Positions 15,175 through 23,539 of a DNA stretch of 35,474 nt are shown in pieces (positions within the stretch are counted from its first letter, which is position 1; the number at the start of each line of letters is the position of its first letter). The position numbers and the translations under genes were made by a program. The notes below the pieces were generated by a model. It saw nothing but the letters and a program-made list of their open reading frames with translations, was not told where the DNA came from and ran no database searches. Source of the stretch: Streptomyces sp. A1136 (GTDB lineage: Bacteria > Actinomycetota > Actinomycetes > Streptomycetales > Streptomycetaceae); NCBI RefSeq assembly GCF_004795055.1, contig NZ_SSBJ01000055.1, forward strand, positions 1 through 35,474, in the 5' to 3' direction.

Positions 15175-15792
15175 CTAGCGGGGTTCGGGTTCGTCATGGA
15201 TGGTCAACGCCCCGGCGAGGTCGAGGTCGGCGGCAGTGCCGTGGGCGCCGGCGCGGACGAGCAGCACCGCGCCGAGCGCGGTGCTCCAGAACGTCCTGGC
15301 CTCCACACCCAGTGGTCGACGGGTCTTCCAGCCGCGACTGTCGATGAGCCGGCTCACGAAGCGCTCGGATTGTCGGAACAGCAACTGGAGGTGCTGGTCG
15401 ACCACGGGGGCGAGTTCCGGCTTGGAGATCCCGGCGGCGAGTGCTCGCGCGACCGATGGCAGCGAGGGCATGGCCAGTACCGCGCGGGCGATGTTGCGTC
15501 GAAATGTCGCCGCGTCGGGTGCTTGGCGACCGATGCGCTCGATCCGGCGGGCGTCGTGCAGCAAGCCGAGAAAGGCGGCATGCACGAGCAACGAGTCCTT
15601 GGAGCCGAAGTGGTAGGTGACCTGATTGGGGAAGACCCCTGCCGCGTTCGCGATCGCCGCGACGCTGAGCTCGGTGCCGGGCCGCTCTTTGCAGAGCTGT
15701 GCGGTTGCCTCGATCAGTCGGCGCCTGGTCGCGCGACCGCGGTCGCGCGACCGACCCGCCGTTGATCGAGCTTCGGTTCGTCTCGTCTCCAC
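15175..15792 (-). CDS. TetR-family transcriptional repressor
   Basis: A 205-residue TetR/AcrR-type protein. The DNA-binding domain spans about 22-68: RRRLIEATAQL is helix 1, then ELSVAAIANAAGV and the recognition end VTYHFGSKDSLL. The C-terminal ligand/dimer part is not close to a known subgroup. GTG 15792 is chosen because the frame upstream runs into the operators; a -10-like TACAAT (complement of 15804-15799) ends 7 bases before it, so the message is probably leaderless. It is divergent from the ketoacyl synthase gene. The two 15-bp repeats between them cover its own promoter, so self-repression and repression of the synthase are likely. The inducer is unknown; an acyl compound is a guess from the neighbour. 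Confidence 0.92.
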   Translation of the reverse strand: METRRTEARSTAGRSRDRGRATRRRLIEATAQLCKERPGTELSVAAIANAAGVFPNQVTYHFGSKDSLLVHAAFLGLLHDARRIERIGRQAPDAATFRRNIARAVLAMPSLPSVARALAAGISKPELAPVVDQHLQLLFRQSERFVSRLIDSRGWKTRRPLGVEARTFWSTALGAVLLVRAGAHGTAADLDLAGALTIHDEPEPR

Positions 15793-15799
15793 GCTCGAA

Positions 15800-15814
15800 T
15801 TGTATGTGATACAA
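15800..15814. promoter_or_regulatory. TetR operator O1
   Basis: TTGTATGTGATACAA: perfect 6-bp arms TTGTAT/ATACAA around a 3-base centre. It overlaps the probable -10 of the TetR gene. Its arms are identical to those of the site at 15829-15843. Confidence 0.85.
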
Positions 15815-15828
15815 AAAGCTTCGTTCAC

Positions 15829-15843
15829 TTGTATCGCATACAA
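15829..15843. promoter_or_regulatory. TetR operator O2
   Basis: TTGTATCGCATACAA: same arms as O1, centre differing. The centres are 29 bp apart. It ends just before the ribosome site of the ketoacyl synthase gene, so bound repressor would block that promoter or its start. Confidence 0.85.
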
Positions 15844-15858
15844 GAAAGGCCCATGGGC

Positions 15859-17106
15859 ATGTACGGGACTGAAGTCGTAGTGACCGGACTCGGCGCGATC
15901 ACGCCACTCGGTGGGGACGTGGCGTCCACTTGGGACGCCCTGCTTGCCGGCGAGTCCGGCATCCGCGGCGGCGTCCTGCGCGACCACGACGGCGCCGACC
16001 TTCCCGCCACCGTCGCGGGGGCGATGGCGATCGATCCCGCTGAATTGCTGCCGCCGGTGCAGGCCAGGCGGCTCGACCGCTCACAGCAGGCAGCCCTCAT
16101 CGCGGCGGCCGAAGCCTGGGCCGACGCCGGCGCCCCGCAGGTGGACCCGGACCGGCTCGCCTCGGCGATCGGCACGGGCATCGGGGGCATACGGACGTTG
16201 TTGAAAGAGGACGACGCACTGGAGGCGACCGGGACTCGGCGAGTCTCGCCACGCACCGTCCCGATGCTCATGCCCAACGCGGCGGCGGCGCTGATCAGTA
16301 TCGAGTACGGCGCGCGGGCCGGGGTCTACACGCCCGTCTCGGCGTGCTCTTCCGGTGCCGAGGCGATCGCCCTGGGGGCCCGGCTCATCCGTGCCGGCGA
16401 GGCGGACGTGGTCATCGCGGGCGGTACCGAGGCCGCGATCGCCCCCATCACCGTTGCCGGCTTCGCCCAAGCGAAAGCACTCTCGCGGCACACTGCTGAA
16501 CCCGCATCAGCGTCAAGGCCGTTCGCCGCGGACCGCAGCGGATTCGTCCTCAGTGAAGGCGCGGCTGTCGTGGTGCTCGAAAGCGCCGAGCATGCCAACG
16601 CCCGAGGCGCGCGGGTCCACGCGGTGCTCGCGGGCGCCGGCATCGCGGCCGATGCCCACCACATCACCGCGCCCGCTGCCGACGGCTCGGGTCAGATCTC
16701 GGCCATGCGGAAGGCCCTCGCGCAGGCCGGCTTGGCTCCCGAGCAGATCAGCCACATCAACGCCCACGCCACCGGGACTCCGGTCGGCGACGTCGCCGAG
16801 GCGCGCGCGATCGGGAAGGTCTTCGGCCGCGCCACTGTGACAGCCCCCAAGGCGGCACTCGGCCATCTCTTCGGCGCAGCCGGCGCGATCGAGGCGCTCA
16901 TCGCCGTCCTCAGTGTGAAGCACGGCGTCATCCCGCCCACCCGCAACCTCACCGCGGCGGGCGTCGATCCCGACATCCACCTCGATGTCGTCGCGGAGCG
17001 CCGAGACGCCCCTCAGGAGGCCGTGCTCAGCAACTCTTTCGGCTTCGGCGGCCAGAACGTCTCACTTGTCGTCACCGCGCACCGCACCACGCGTTCGTTG
17101 CGGTAG
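15859..17106 (+). CDS. Beta-ketoacyl-ACP synthase II-like (FabF-type) enzyme
   Basis: A 415-residue thiolase-fold condensing enzyme that joins malonyl-ACP to an acyl chain with loss of CO2. The full Cys-His-His set is present: Cys163 in VSACSSGAEA, His303 in NAHATGTPVGD and His336 in KAALGHLFGAAGA; the C-terminal NSFGFGGQN loop is also kept. The length matches FabF. GAAAGG (15844-15849) is 9 bases before ATG 15859; ATG 15853 is a less well spaced alternative. It has no ACP, ketoreductase or chain-length factor beside it, so it is not part of a visible biosynthetic cluster. It may modify housekeeping fatty acids or serve a distant pathway. The twin operators upstream indicate tight control by the divergent TetR protein. 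Confidence 0.9.
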   Translation: MYGTEVVVTGLGAITPLGGDVASTWDALLAGESGIRGGVLRDHDGADLPATVAGAMAIDPAELLPPVQARRLDRSQQAALIAAAEAWADAGAPQVDPDRLASAIGTGIGGIRTLLKEDDALEATGTRRVSPRTVPMLMPNAAAALISIEYGARAGVYTPVSACSSGAEAIALGARLIRAGEADVVIAGGTEAAIAPITVAGFAQAKALSRHTAEPASASRPFAADRSGFVLSEGAAVVVLESAEHANARGARVHAVLAGAGIAADAHHITAPAADGSGQISAMRKALAQAGLAPEQISHINAHATGTPVGDVAEARAIGKVFGRATVTAPKAALGHLFGAAGAIEALIAVLSVKHGVIPPTRNLTAAGVDPDIHLDVVAERRDAPQEAVLSNSFGFGGQNVSLVVTAHRTTRSLR

Positions 17107-17294
17107 GTGAGCCGCATGCGTTGCACCGTGGTGGGCGGCTCGGCCGGCGTCCACCGGCCCGGGGCGTGCTGCCCCCATCCCCAGGGCTGTCCGGTGCGCC
17201 CGCTCGGCCGCACTCGATTTCGCTGATGTGTCCCCGCCACGCCGGCGCCTTCCCTCGAGCCGGGACGCGGGCCATCTCGAACGGCCGTTGTGGC

Positions 17295-17560
17295 AGGTGC
17301 GATTTCGCCGTCAGGTGATCGACCGGATTCTGCACGGGCTTCGGACCGCGGGGTCAGTGGCGTGACTTTCGGGAACGGTTCGGGCCGTTGAAGACGGTCT
17401 ACGCACGGCACCGGCTGTGGTCGGCGGGCGGGACATGGGAGCGTCTGCTCCAGCAGGTCCAAGCCCCATCGGACGCGGCGGTGGGATCGGCTGGGGCGTC
17501 TCGATCGACTCGACCATCGCGCGGGCGATCCGCGTGCGGCAGCGCCCGCATCGATCCACC
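17295..17560 (+). pseudogene. IS5-type transposase remnant
   Basis: Three frames together read like the N-terminal part of a short actinobacterial IS5-family transposase: RRQVIDRILHGLRT, then FRERFGPLKTVYARHRLWS and GTWERLLQQVQA, then GWGVSIDSTIARA with the first acid of the DDE triad. The frame is broken by a stop at about 17362 and again near 17470. The rest of the transposase and the inverted repeats are not visible. It is a dead fragment lying between the synthase gene and the tRNA gene. Confidence 0.7.
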
Positions 17561-17690
17561 GCCGGCCCCTCCTCTGAGGGGGCGGTCCCGGCACACCGGG
17601 ACGCGGACCCAGAACGCCAGCCGGAGTAACGCGCCCGACGGCACGGTCAGCGGACCGGGGGGAAGTCGGCTCTCTGCGTCCCCGCACGGC

Positions 17691-17728
17691 GGAAGGGCCC
17701 GGATCCATGTGAGGATCCGGGCCCTTCC
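17691..17728 (-). terminator. Perfect 16-bp stem terminator after the tRNA gene
   Basis: GGAAGGGCCCGGATCC (17691-17706), six-base loop, GGATCCGGGCCCTTCC (17713-17728). The stem starts 5 bases after the encoded CCA of the minus-strand tRNA. It is one of the strongest hairpins in the window. Confidence 0.8.
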
Positions 17729-17732
17729 GATG

Positions 17733-17809
17733 TGGTAGCGGGGACAGGATTTGAACCTGCGACCTCTGGGTTATGAGCCCAGCGAGCTACCGAGCTGCTC
17801 CACCCCGCG
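17733..17809 (-). tRNA. Initiator tRNA-Met (CAU), CCA encoded
   Basis: The minus strand folds into a full cloverleaf: acceptor CGCGGGG with CCCCGCT, D-arm GAGCAGCTCGGTAGCTC, anticodon arm TGGGCTCATAACCCA with CAU, and T-arm AGGTTCAAATCCT. Two marks show the initiator type: the first base pair is mismatched (C1 with U72) and the anticodon stem ends in three G:C pairs (GGG/CCC). The 3' CCA (complement of 17735-17733) is in the genome. A strong terminator follows at once. Confidence 0.95.
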
Positions 17810-18043
17810 TCGGTAAACCCCACCCTACGCCACCATCGGCCATGCTCCGACAGGTTTCCCGGCAGGGCACCGGCCACTGGGGCCTGCGGGACGTCGAGAG
17901 CTGTCTGTTCGGTATCGGCGGCGGAGGGGCGATCGGGGTGACTTCGTTCCCTTTGGAGTGAAGAACTCAAGCAAGCCGCATTTCATACCCGATATGCGTC
18001 ATCGTCCTTTTCGCAGGGGACGATTAGGCGAAGGGAACGTGTC

Positions 18044-18493
18044 GTGCGATTGCGCCACATCGGAACGGTGGTGGGTGCGGCGGCTTTGGCTGTGCTGCCC
18101 TTGTCGACGGACGCTCACGCCACGTCGGTGGCCTGTGGCGGGGGAACCTCCACCGGCCGCGTAGCGGTGAACGGCTGCGTCAGTGCCGAGAGGGGCTGGC
18201 TCGGCGACCTTCCCTACCGGAAGGTGACGGCGTACGTCACGCTGCGGAACACAGGAGGCCGGGCGGTGACCGTCTCCTACGAGGCGTATTGGCGCACTCC
18301 CGGCCTTGATTGGAAGAAGCTGGGTAGCAGCCGCACCTCTGTCGGGGCAGGTGCGACCGTCGGCCCGCTCGAAGCGGGAAGCAAGGATCGCGCATGTGAC
18401 GGCGTCAGGGTCGAAGTCCGAGTGCGCGCCCAGGCCGGTGGCGGTGCCTGGAGCGGCTGGTCTCCGGCAGCCACAAAGCAATGTCAGACCTGA
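18044..18493 (+). CDS. Small secreted protein, family unknown
   Basis: A 149-residue protein from GTG 18044, with GAAGGGA upstream at good spacing. Residues 1-27 are a Sec signal peptide: MRLRH, a hydrophobic core (VVGAAALAVLPL) and AHA before the cut. The mature part has four Cys (in VACGG, NGCVS, RACDG and KQCQT), likely two disulfides. It also has beta-strand-like runs such as YRKVTAYVTLRNTG and VTVSYEAYWRT, suggesting a small beta-sandwich. No known domain is recognised and no enzyme motif is visible. It stands alone between the tRNA gene and the convergent nucleoside kinase gene. Confidence 0.75.
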   Translation: MRLRHIGTVVGAAALAVLPLSTDAHATSVACGGGTSTGRVAVNGCVSAERGWLGDLPYRKVTAYVTLRNTGGRAVTVSYEAYWRTPGLDWKKLGSSRTSVGAGATVGPLEAGSKDRACDGVRVEVRVRAQAGGGAWSGWSPAATKQCQT

Positions 18494-18709
18494 CCGTGCG
18501 CGTCGTACTCGACCGGAATCGCCCGAGGGTGACGCCGTCCGGCTGCTCTTGACCATCTACGGGGTCCTCGACCCGGCGGCGGCCCGGCCCGCAAGGCGAC
18601 ACCCGCACCACGGGAGCATCGGGCGCGTGCGGACGAGCCCGACCTTCGGGCGCTTCCACCGCCCGCGAGCCGGGCGGGGGCACGGGCGATCCGCGCCGCA
18701 GCAGCAGTG

Positions 18710-18742
18710 TCCCCCGACCAGTCGGTGACGACCGGCGGGGGA
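18710..18742. terminator. Weak hairpin between convergent genes
   Basis: TCCCCCG (18710-18716) and CGGGGGA (18736-18742) can pair across a 19-base loop, between the secreted-protein gene and the kinase gene. The loop is long, so the call is tentative. The rest of 18494-18785 shows nothing recognisable. Confidence 0.3.
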
Positions 18743-18785
18743 GGGAGCGGTGGGTACGCCGCGGCGCCGACCGGGTGCAGCGGTC

Positions 18786-19448
18786 TCAGCCTGCGTGTCG
18801 CGCCGCCGTCAGGGCGTCCTTGACCTCTTGCGCCACGCGGGCGGCGTCGTCGGGGTTGTGCACGACGTCCGTGTTGTTCATGTCGATGACGAGGACTTCG
18901 CTGGCCGAGTAGTGCTTGTGGACCCAGTCGTCGTAGCCCGACCACAGGGTCCGGTAGTACTCGACGAGGCTTTCGTCCTGCTCGAAGCCGCGGCCGCGCA
19001 GACCGATGCGGTGCAGCACCGTCTCGAAGTCGGCCTTGAGGTAGACCATGAGGTCGGGTGCCTTGCGGTAGGGCAGGCCGTCGATCTCGCGCATCATCTC
19101 GTCGAGGAGTCCCTCGTAGACCCGCATTTCCAGGGAGCTGATCCGGCCCAGGTCGTGGTTGACCTTGGCGAAGTACCAGTCCTCGTATATGGAGCGGTCC
19201 AGGACGTTGTCGCCCCTCTTGTACGCCTCCTTGATCGAGGCGAACCGCGTCTGCAGGAAGTAGAGCTGGAGGAGGAAGGGGTAGCGCTTGGCCTGGATCT
19301 CCTCTGGGCTCGCCGTGTAGAAGAGCGGGAGGATCGGGTTGTCGTCCACGCTTTCGTAGAAGACCTCGCTGCCCAGCTCCTTGGCCAGCAGCTCGGCGAC
19401 ACTCGTCTTGCCGATCCCGATCATGCCTCCGACGCAGATCACCGGCAT
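18786..19448 (-). CDS. Deoxynucleoside kinase (dGK/dAK/dCK family)
   Basis: A 220-residue P-loop kinase that phosphorylates deoxynucleosides with ATP for the salvage of dNTP precursors. The P-loop GGMIGIGKTS is at 7-16. Glu32 in YESVDDNP is the general base position, DRSIYED at 84-90 is the family signature (the Arg contacts substrate), and RIGLRGRGFE at 147-156 forms the lid with its Arg cluster. The length is normal. GGAGAAG precedes the ATG at good distance. Sequence alone does not show base preference. A short basic ORF ends just before its start (19452). Confidence 0.92.
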   Translation of the reverse strand: MPVICVGGMIGIGKTSVAELLAKELGSEVFYESVDDNPILPLFYTASPEEIQAKRYPFLLQLYFLQTRFASIKEAYKRGDNVLDRSIYEDWYFAKVNHDLGRISSLEMRVYEGLLDEMMREIDGLPYRKAPDLMVYLKADFETVLHRIGLRGRGFEQDESLVEYYRTLWSGYDDWVHKHYSASEVLVIDMNNTDVVHNPDDAARVAQEVKDALTAARHAG

Positions 19449-19451
19449 ACC

Positions 19452-19565
19452 TCACTTCTCCCTGGGGGTCTTTTTCCTCACGGGCGGGTGGCCCGGGCGC
19501 CCCACACCACTGAGCCGCATGCGGGCGGTCACTCGATTCCCCAGGATCTTGATGATCGGCATCAT
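19452..19565 (-). CDS. Possible small basic ORF upstream of the kinase
   Basis: A 37-codon frame that begins MMPIIKILGNR and ends KKTPREK, with its stop only 3 bases before the kinase ATG. The end of the frame contains the kinase ribosome site (GGGAGAAG), so its translation would affect the kinase start. A GGGGA lies close before its own start. It is rich in Arg and Lys and has no recognised family. It may be chance; it is listed for its position. Confidence 0.25.
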   Translation of the reverse strand: MMPIIKILGNRVTARMRLSGVGRPGHPPVRKKTPREK

Positions 19566-19989
19566 CCGGTCCCCGCCCGGACCGGGTCGGGCGAAGGTCG
19601 CCGTCCCCGACCGGCCGTACCGACCGCCCCGCAGGTGTCGCGTACAGCGACGAGTCACCGCCCAGCGGCCGCCTTGAAGCATAGATGACGGCTCGACGAC
19701 ACCGGCGGCGGCCGGGGCATGGCGGCGTTCGTTGAACACGGCGTCCAGGCATCCGAACCGCCCGACGGCGGTCTGGACGTCTTCCCGCTGGTGACGTCGC
19801 AGGTGAGAGGGGGGCTTGGTTCCCCTCGTCGGTGATGAGACGAGCTGATTCCTTCAGCCTGTCGGCGGACAGGCCGGCGAGGGCGACCCGGGGCGCGGGC
19901 GTCACGATGTGGTTCCTGCTGGTCTGACGGTTCGGTCGACAACACTGCTCCCGTGAGTCGTCGCGACCCGCGTGCTCCGGCTCGACATA
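19566..19989. other. Intergenic between divergent kinase and channel genes
   Basis: About 420 bases. No recognisable gene, repeat or strong promoter motif was found; it must hold the promoters of the two divergent units. Confidence 0.4.
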
Positions 19990-20193
19990 ATGACGGTCCT
20001 CCACGCCGTCTCGTCTGGACGGGTTGTCGGCTCCGGCCGGGAGCATGGGCCGGTTCGCGCGGTGTCGTCTCTCTCGTCGTTCGTTCTTGTGATCGGGCTG
20101 GTGATCATCCTGAGCGTGGTAACCGGCATGATGTGGCACGACCGCGGCGTGTTCTCGCGAGCCTCAGCCACCCGGCCGGGGTGGACATCGTGA
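19990..20193 (+). CDS. Small one-pass membrane protein coupled to the K+ channel
   Basis: A frame of 67 codons from ATG 19990; later starts, such as the GTG near 20061, are also possible. It holds one strong hydrophobic helix, SFVLVIGLVIILSVVTGMM, followed by a short tail. Its stop overlaps the GTG start of the channel gene by 4 bases (GTGA), the usual sign of translational coupling. I infer either a small accessory subunit of the channel or a split-off first helix. No clear ribosome site is visible, and the family is unknown. Confidence 0.45.
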   Translation: MTVLHAVSSGRVVGSGREHGPVRAVSSLSSFVLVIGLVIILSVVTGMMWHDRGVFSRASATRPGWTS

Positions 20194-20777
20194 CCACCGG
20201 CACCGGCGGGTTTCTCCCAAGGCACCAGGGAGCAGCACGGCGTCTGTTCGGTCGGCTGGTCTGGACCGGGCTGCGTGTAGTGGTCTCGGTCGCCACGCTG
20301 GTGACGTTGTATTACATCGGTCCCCTGGACCACTCCTCGATGAGTACCGCCGTCGCCATCCTGCTCACGGGTCTCGCGGGGTTCGTCGCCTTGATCGCTT
20401 TTCAGGTCCGCTCCATTGTCCGCTCCCGGTACCCGGCGCTACGGGCGGTCGAGGCGCTGGCCGTGAGCATTCCGTTCTTCCTGTTGTTGTTCGCGGCCGC
20501 CTACGTCGCCATGGCGGCGCAGTCTCCCGGCAGCTTCGGCAAGCGCCTTTCCCACACCAGTGGCGTCTACTTCGCCGTCACCGTGTTCACCACCGTCGGG
20601 TTCGGCGATATCACGGCCAAGTCCGGGGTGGCCCAGGTGGCGGTCACCGTGCAGATGCTCATGGACCTGATCGTTTTCGGCCTGGTCATCAGGGTCATCG
20701 TGGATGCGGCTCACCGCGGCCGGGAGCGCATGCAGACCATGGCAGCCGATCCGCCGCCCGGGGGCGAGGCGCGGTGA
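20190..20777 (+). CDS. Two-pore-domain-type potassium channel protein
   Basis: A 195-residue membrane protein. Helices lie at about 26-44, 53-72 and 86-109; then comes a pore loop with the selectivity filter TVGFGD at 135-140, and a last helix at 146-169. TVGFGD is the K+ channel signature (Ion_trans_2 family), so the protein should conduct K+ across the plasma membrane as a tetramer. There is no regulatory RCK domain; the tail is short and charged. GTG 20190 overlaps the stop of the small membrane ORF. A strong hairpin follows at 20806. The extra N-terminal helices are common in actinobacterial members. Confidence 0.88.
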   Translation: MTTGTGGFLPRHQGAARRLFGRLVWTGLRVVVSVATLVTLYYIGPLDHSSMSTAVAILLTGLAGFVALIAFQVRSIVRSRYPALRAVEALAVSIPFFLLLFAAAYVAMAAQSPGSFGKRLSHTSGVYFAVTVFTTVGFGDITAKSGVAQVAVTVQMLMDLIVFGLVIRVIVDAAHRGRERMQTMAADPPPGGEAR

Positions 20778-20805
20778 GTCGGGCCGATCGAGACTGCCGA
20801 CCACG

Positions 20806-20839
20806 GCCGCCACCCTGCCCGACCGGACAGGGTGGCGGC
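20806..20839. terminator. Hairpin between convergent channel and phosphatase genes
   Basis: GCCGCCACCCTG (20806-20817), a 10-base loop, CAGGGTGGCGGC (20828-20839): a perfect 12-bp stem 28 bases after the channel stop. It may serve both strands. Confidence 0.7.
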
Positions 20840-21004
20840 ACCCCGCCGTCGTCCTCCGGCCATAGCCCCTGGGGGCAGATCGGCCCTCGCGTGACGAGCC
20901 GGCCCTCCGCTGAGGCGGCTCGTCGCAGGCCGGCGCGGCAAGGGGAAATCGAGGGGGACATGCCAGGGAGGCCCGAGTGCCCCGCGCTGCAGCCAGTTCG
21001 TGGG

Positions 21005-22309
21005 TCAGAGCCGGACGACCACGAGGGCGATGTCGTCGCGAGCGCCGCCGGCGACGCCGAGCTGTGCGAGCAGCGCGTCGGCGAGCCGCTCCGGGTCAAG
21101 GCCGGCGAGGCCGCCGAGGGCCGTGGTGAGGCGGTTCAGACCGCAGTCGATGTCCTCGTCGCGGCGTTCGATCAGCCCGTCCGTATAGAGGACGAGAGTG
21201 TCGCCGCGGTGGAAGGCGGTGCCCGCCTGGGGCCGGGGGACGTGCTCGGGCCGGGCTCCCAGCGGCGGGTCGGTGGCCTGGTCCAGCAGCTCGCAGTCGC
21301 CGTCGGTGTGCAGCAGCACCGGCGGCGGATGCCCGGCACTGGAGTAGATGAGCAGCTTGGAGCGGGTGTCCACGAGTACGGTGACCGCGGTCGCGGCGAG
21401 TGCCCCGTCGACGGAGCGGGCGTACATGCCCAGCACCTCCAGGGCCTGGGCCGGTCCGGCGACTGCCCGGCTGGCGGCGGACAGGGCGCTGCGGAGCATG
21501 CCCATGACGGTGGCGGCTTCCAGGCCGTGGCCGACGACGTCGCCCACGGCGACGGTATACCGGTCTTGGGTCAGGTCGACGGTGTCATACCAGTCGCCGC
21601 ACACGTTCAGCGAGCCGATCGCGGGCAGGTAGCGCACAGCCACGTCGGTGTGGCGGGCGAGGTCCGGGGAGTGCAGCATCGCCTCTTGCAGGGTGACGGC
21701 CACCTCCCGCTCCCGGGCGTGCGCCGCCCGCAGCTCCTCGTTCAGCCGCTGCAGCTCCCGTGCCCGGGCGTACAACTCGGTCTCCATCCCCTCCTTGCGT
21801 TCGGTCCGCGGCCCGCCCTCGTCGTGGTAGCGGAACCGGCGGGATCGCATGAACCCGGTTACGTCCTCCACCCGGTGGATGATCCACGTCACCCGCCCGT
21901 CGGAGCCTTTGACGGGCGTGTTCACCGGGGACCACCAGCGCTCCTCGAATACCCCGGGTTGCGAAACCACGGGGATGTCGTACCTCTGGACCGGCATGGT
22001 GTCGGCCTCGCCCGTGGCCAGCACCCGCCCCAGCGACGCTCCGAGGTTGCTCACCCCGTCCGCGTCCGGATCACCGGGGTTGTCAGGGAAGGCATCGAAC
22101 ACATGTTGGCCCACCAAGTCCTGCCGGGTGCGGTCGGTCGCTCGCAGATACGCCTCGTTGACGGCCACGATCACCAGATCCGGCCCCAGCACCAGATAAG
22201 GGCTCGGCGTTGCGGCGAACAACGCCGTGTAATCGATCTCCGGCCTCACGACCAGCGGCTCCTCATCCAGGCGTGCCCCTGCCGCCAACCTACCCAGCCC
22301 GCCCGTCAT
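21005..22309 (-). CDS. PAS-domain SpoIIE-type PP2C serine phosphatase
   Basis: A 434-residue signalling protein. A PAS sensor domain covers about 27-155 (PYLVLGPDLVIVAVNEAYLRA, then WSPVNTPV and the IIHRVEDVT end). A coiled-coil linker follows at about 165-205, then a SpoIIE/PP2C phosphatase domain at 220-434. The metal-binding acids are in place: GDWYD (238-242), GDVVGHG (256-262), YTDGLIE (375-381) and RDD (424-426). Such proteins remove phosphate from anti-anti-sigma factors, so they act in partner-switch control of alternative sigma factors. No RsbV- or RsbW-like gene is adjacent. I use ATG 22309; a longer GTG start at 22435 would add a stretch with no domain. Confidence 0.92.
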   Translation of the reverse strand: MTGGLGRLAAGARLDEEPLVVRPEIDYTALFAATPSPYLVLGPDLVIVAVNEAYLRATDRTRQDLVGQHVFDAFPDNPGDPDADGVSNLGASLGRVLATGEADTMPVQRYDIPVVSQPGVFEERWWSPVNTPVKGSDGRVTWIIHRVEDVTGFMRSRRFRYHDEGGPRTERKEGMETELYARARELQRLNEELRAAHAREREVAVTLQEAMLHSPDLARHTDVAVRYLPAIGSLNVCGDWYDTVDLTQDRYTVAVGDVVGHGLEAATVMGMLRSALSAASRAVAGPAQALEVLGMYARSVDGALAATAVTVLVDTRSKLLIYSSAGHPPPVLLHTDGDCELLDQATDPPLGARPEHVPRPQAGTAFHRGDTLVLYTDGLIERRDEDIDCGLNRLTTALGGLAGLDPERLADALLAQLGVAGGARDDIALVVVRL

Positions 22310-22501
22310 CCGCGCGCCGGCGCACGCGTCACGTGCGGTGCCGTGAAGCCCGCCACGCGGCACGTTGTGCGCGGCGCTCTTGCTGATGACCGGTGGCGGC
22401 GCGGGGAAGCCTGCGATGGAGGGGCCGACGAGCACCGTACCGATGTTGCCCGTGCTTTCTCCGCAGGTTGTCCCGCATCCGGCCCGCCACGGCCTGCGGG
22501 G

Positions 22502-22909
22502 TCAGGCGGACTCTCCCTTGAGGTGGTCTGCCGGGCAGCCGTCGACTTCTGCTCCGGTGACGTCGAGCAGGTCGACATCGTCGAGTGCCGCTTCGGAGTC
22601 GGGAACCACCCGTGACCAGGCCGGATCCGCGAGGCTGGGAACTTCGCCCATGCGAGACCCGAGATGGTTCCAACGGTTGGATTCCTCGTCCCGGACCGGC
22701 GTGGCGGAAGCCCTGGCCGGCTGTTGCGACGTGTGAATATCGGTGTCCAAGGTGCTGGCCGCCCCGGAACGGCGGGCATGGCGAGCCGCCTCCTCGCTCG
22801 TGAAGCCGTCACGTCGCTTATGGACGGGTAGGCGGCCGCATCGCGTCAGGGCGGCGGCCGGGGCTCCGCTGCCTCTGCCCGGGCCTCCGGAACCTCCGCG
22901 GCTCTTCAT
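22502..22909 (-). CDS. Hypothetical hydrophilic protein
   Basis: A 135-codon frame from ATG 22909. The first 25 residues are Gly/Ala/Arg-rich and doubtful. The rest (HKRRDGFTSEEAARHARRSG, then DEESNRW and an acidic end LDDVDLLDVTGAEVD) looks like real protein in its mix of residues. No membrane segment, Cys pair or known motif is visible. It lies 192 bases upstream of the phosphatase on the same strand. The start could be further downstream. The family is unknown. Confidence 0.4.
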   Translation of the reverse strand: MKSRGGSGGPGRGSGAPAAALTRCGRLPVHKRRDGFTSEEAARHARRSGAASTLDTDIHTSQQPARASATPVRDEESNRWNHLGSRMGEVPSLADPAWSRVVPDSEAALDDVDLLDVTGAEVDGCPADHLKGESA

Positions 22910-23539
22910 GGGTCCTGAAGCCGAGCGCCGCGATCGCTTGCTCCAGCGCGGGACGGCGCCCCGCAGCGCACACGTCCGGGGCGCGTGAAATCGTGGCGCG
23001 GCAATCCGGCGACAGCGGCGGTACCCCGATGGGAGACGGGGGATGTCCGCGGCAGCCACCGCCCGGCCATACATTCCGTGCCCCACCGAGGGACTTTCGG
23101 CCAGTGGGTACATGTCGTGTCGCAGCATCCGCGGCGCTTGCCGCGGATCGGGGAGTCTGAGCGCGCCGCAGCGGTACGTGATCGGCTCCGCCCGCGATGA
23201 TGCGTGAGGACGCAGCCGCACCGGCGGCCGGGTGGGGCGCCGCCCGGCCAGGCAGGAGGAACAGCAGGTGGCCGGGGCCCGGAGCAGATGTGCGCCGCAC
23301 GCAACCCGTCCGTGCTGCACACCCCGTACCGGGATCAGGCCCTCACTCGGTACTGGGCCCGCCCCGCAGCCTCCAGTGGTAGAGGGCGGAACCACCTGGC
23401 CATGATCGGCGCCGTCCAGACAGGTCGGCTTCCGGCTCAGCCCCGGTCACCGGCGAACGGCTGAACCCGCCGTGGCCCCATCAGCAGACTCAGGCCCGTG
23501 CCACCGATGTCGTGGTCGGGGCGGATCTTCGAGGAGACG
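22910..23539. other. Intergenic, no recognisable gene
   Basis: About 630 bases before the chloride channel gene. Overlapping open frames on both strands carry no family motif and are rich in Arg, Pro and Ala, as expected of non-coding GC-rich DNA. A decayed gene cannot be excluded. Confidence 0.4.

Noticed and set aside
18484..20139. 551-codon minus-strand frame
   Set aside because: Shadow across the kinase gene in another frame; the kinase frame has the P-loop and DRS motifs.
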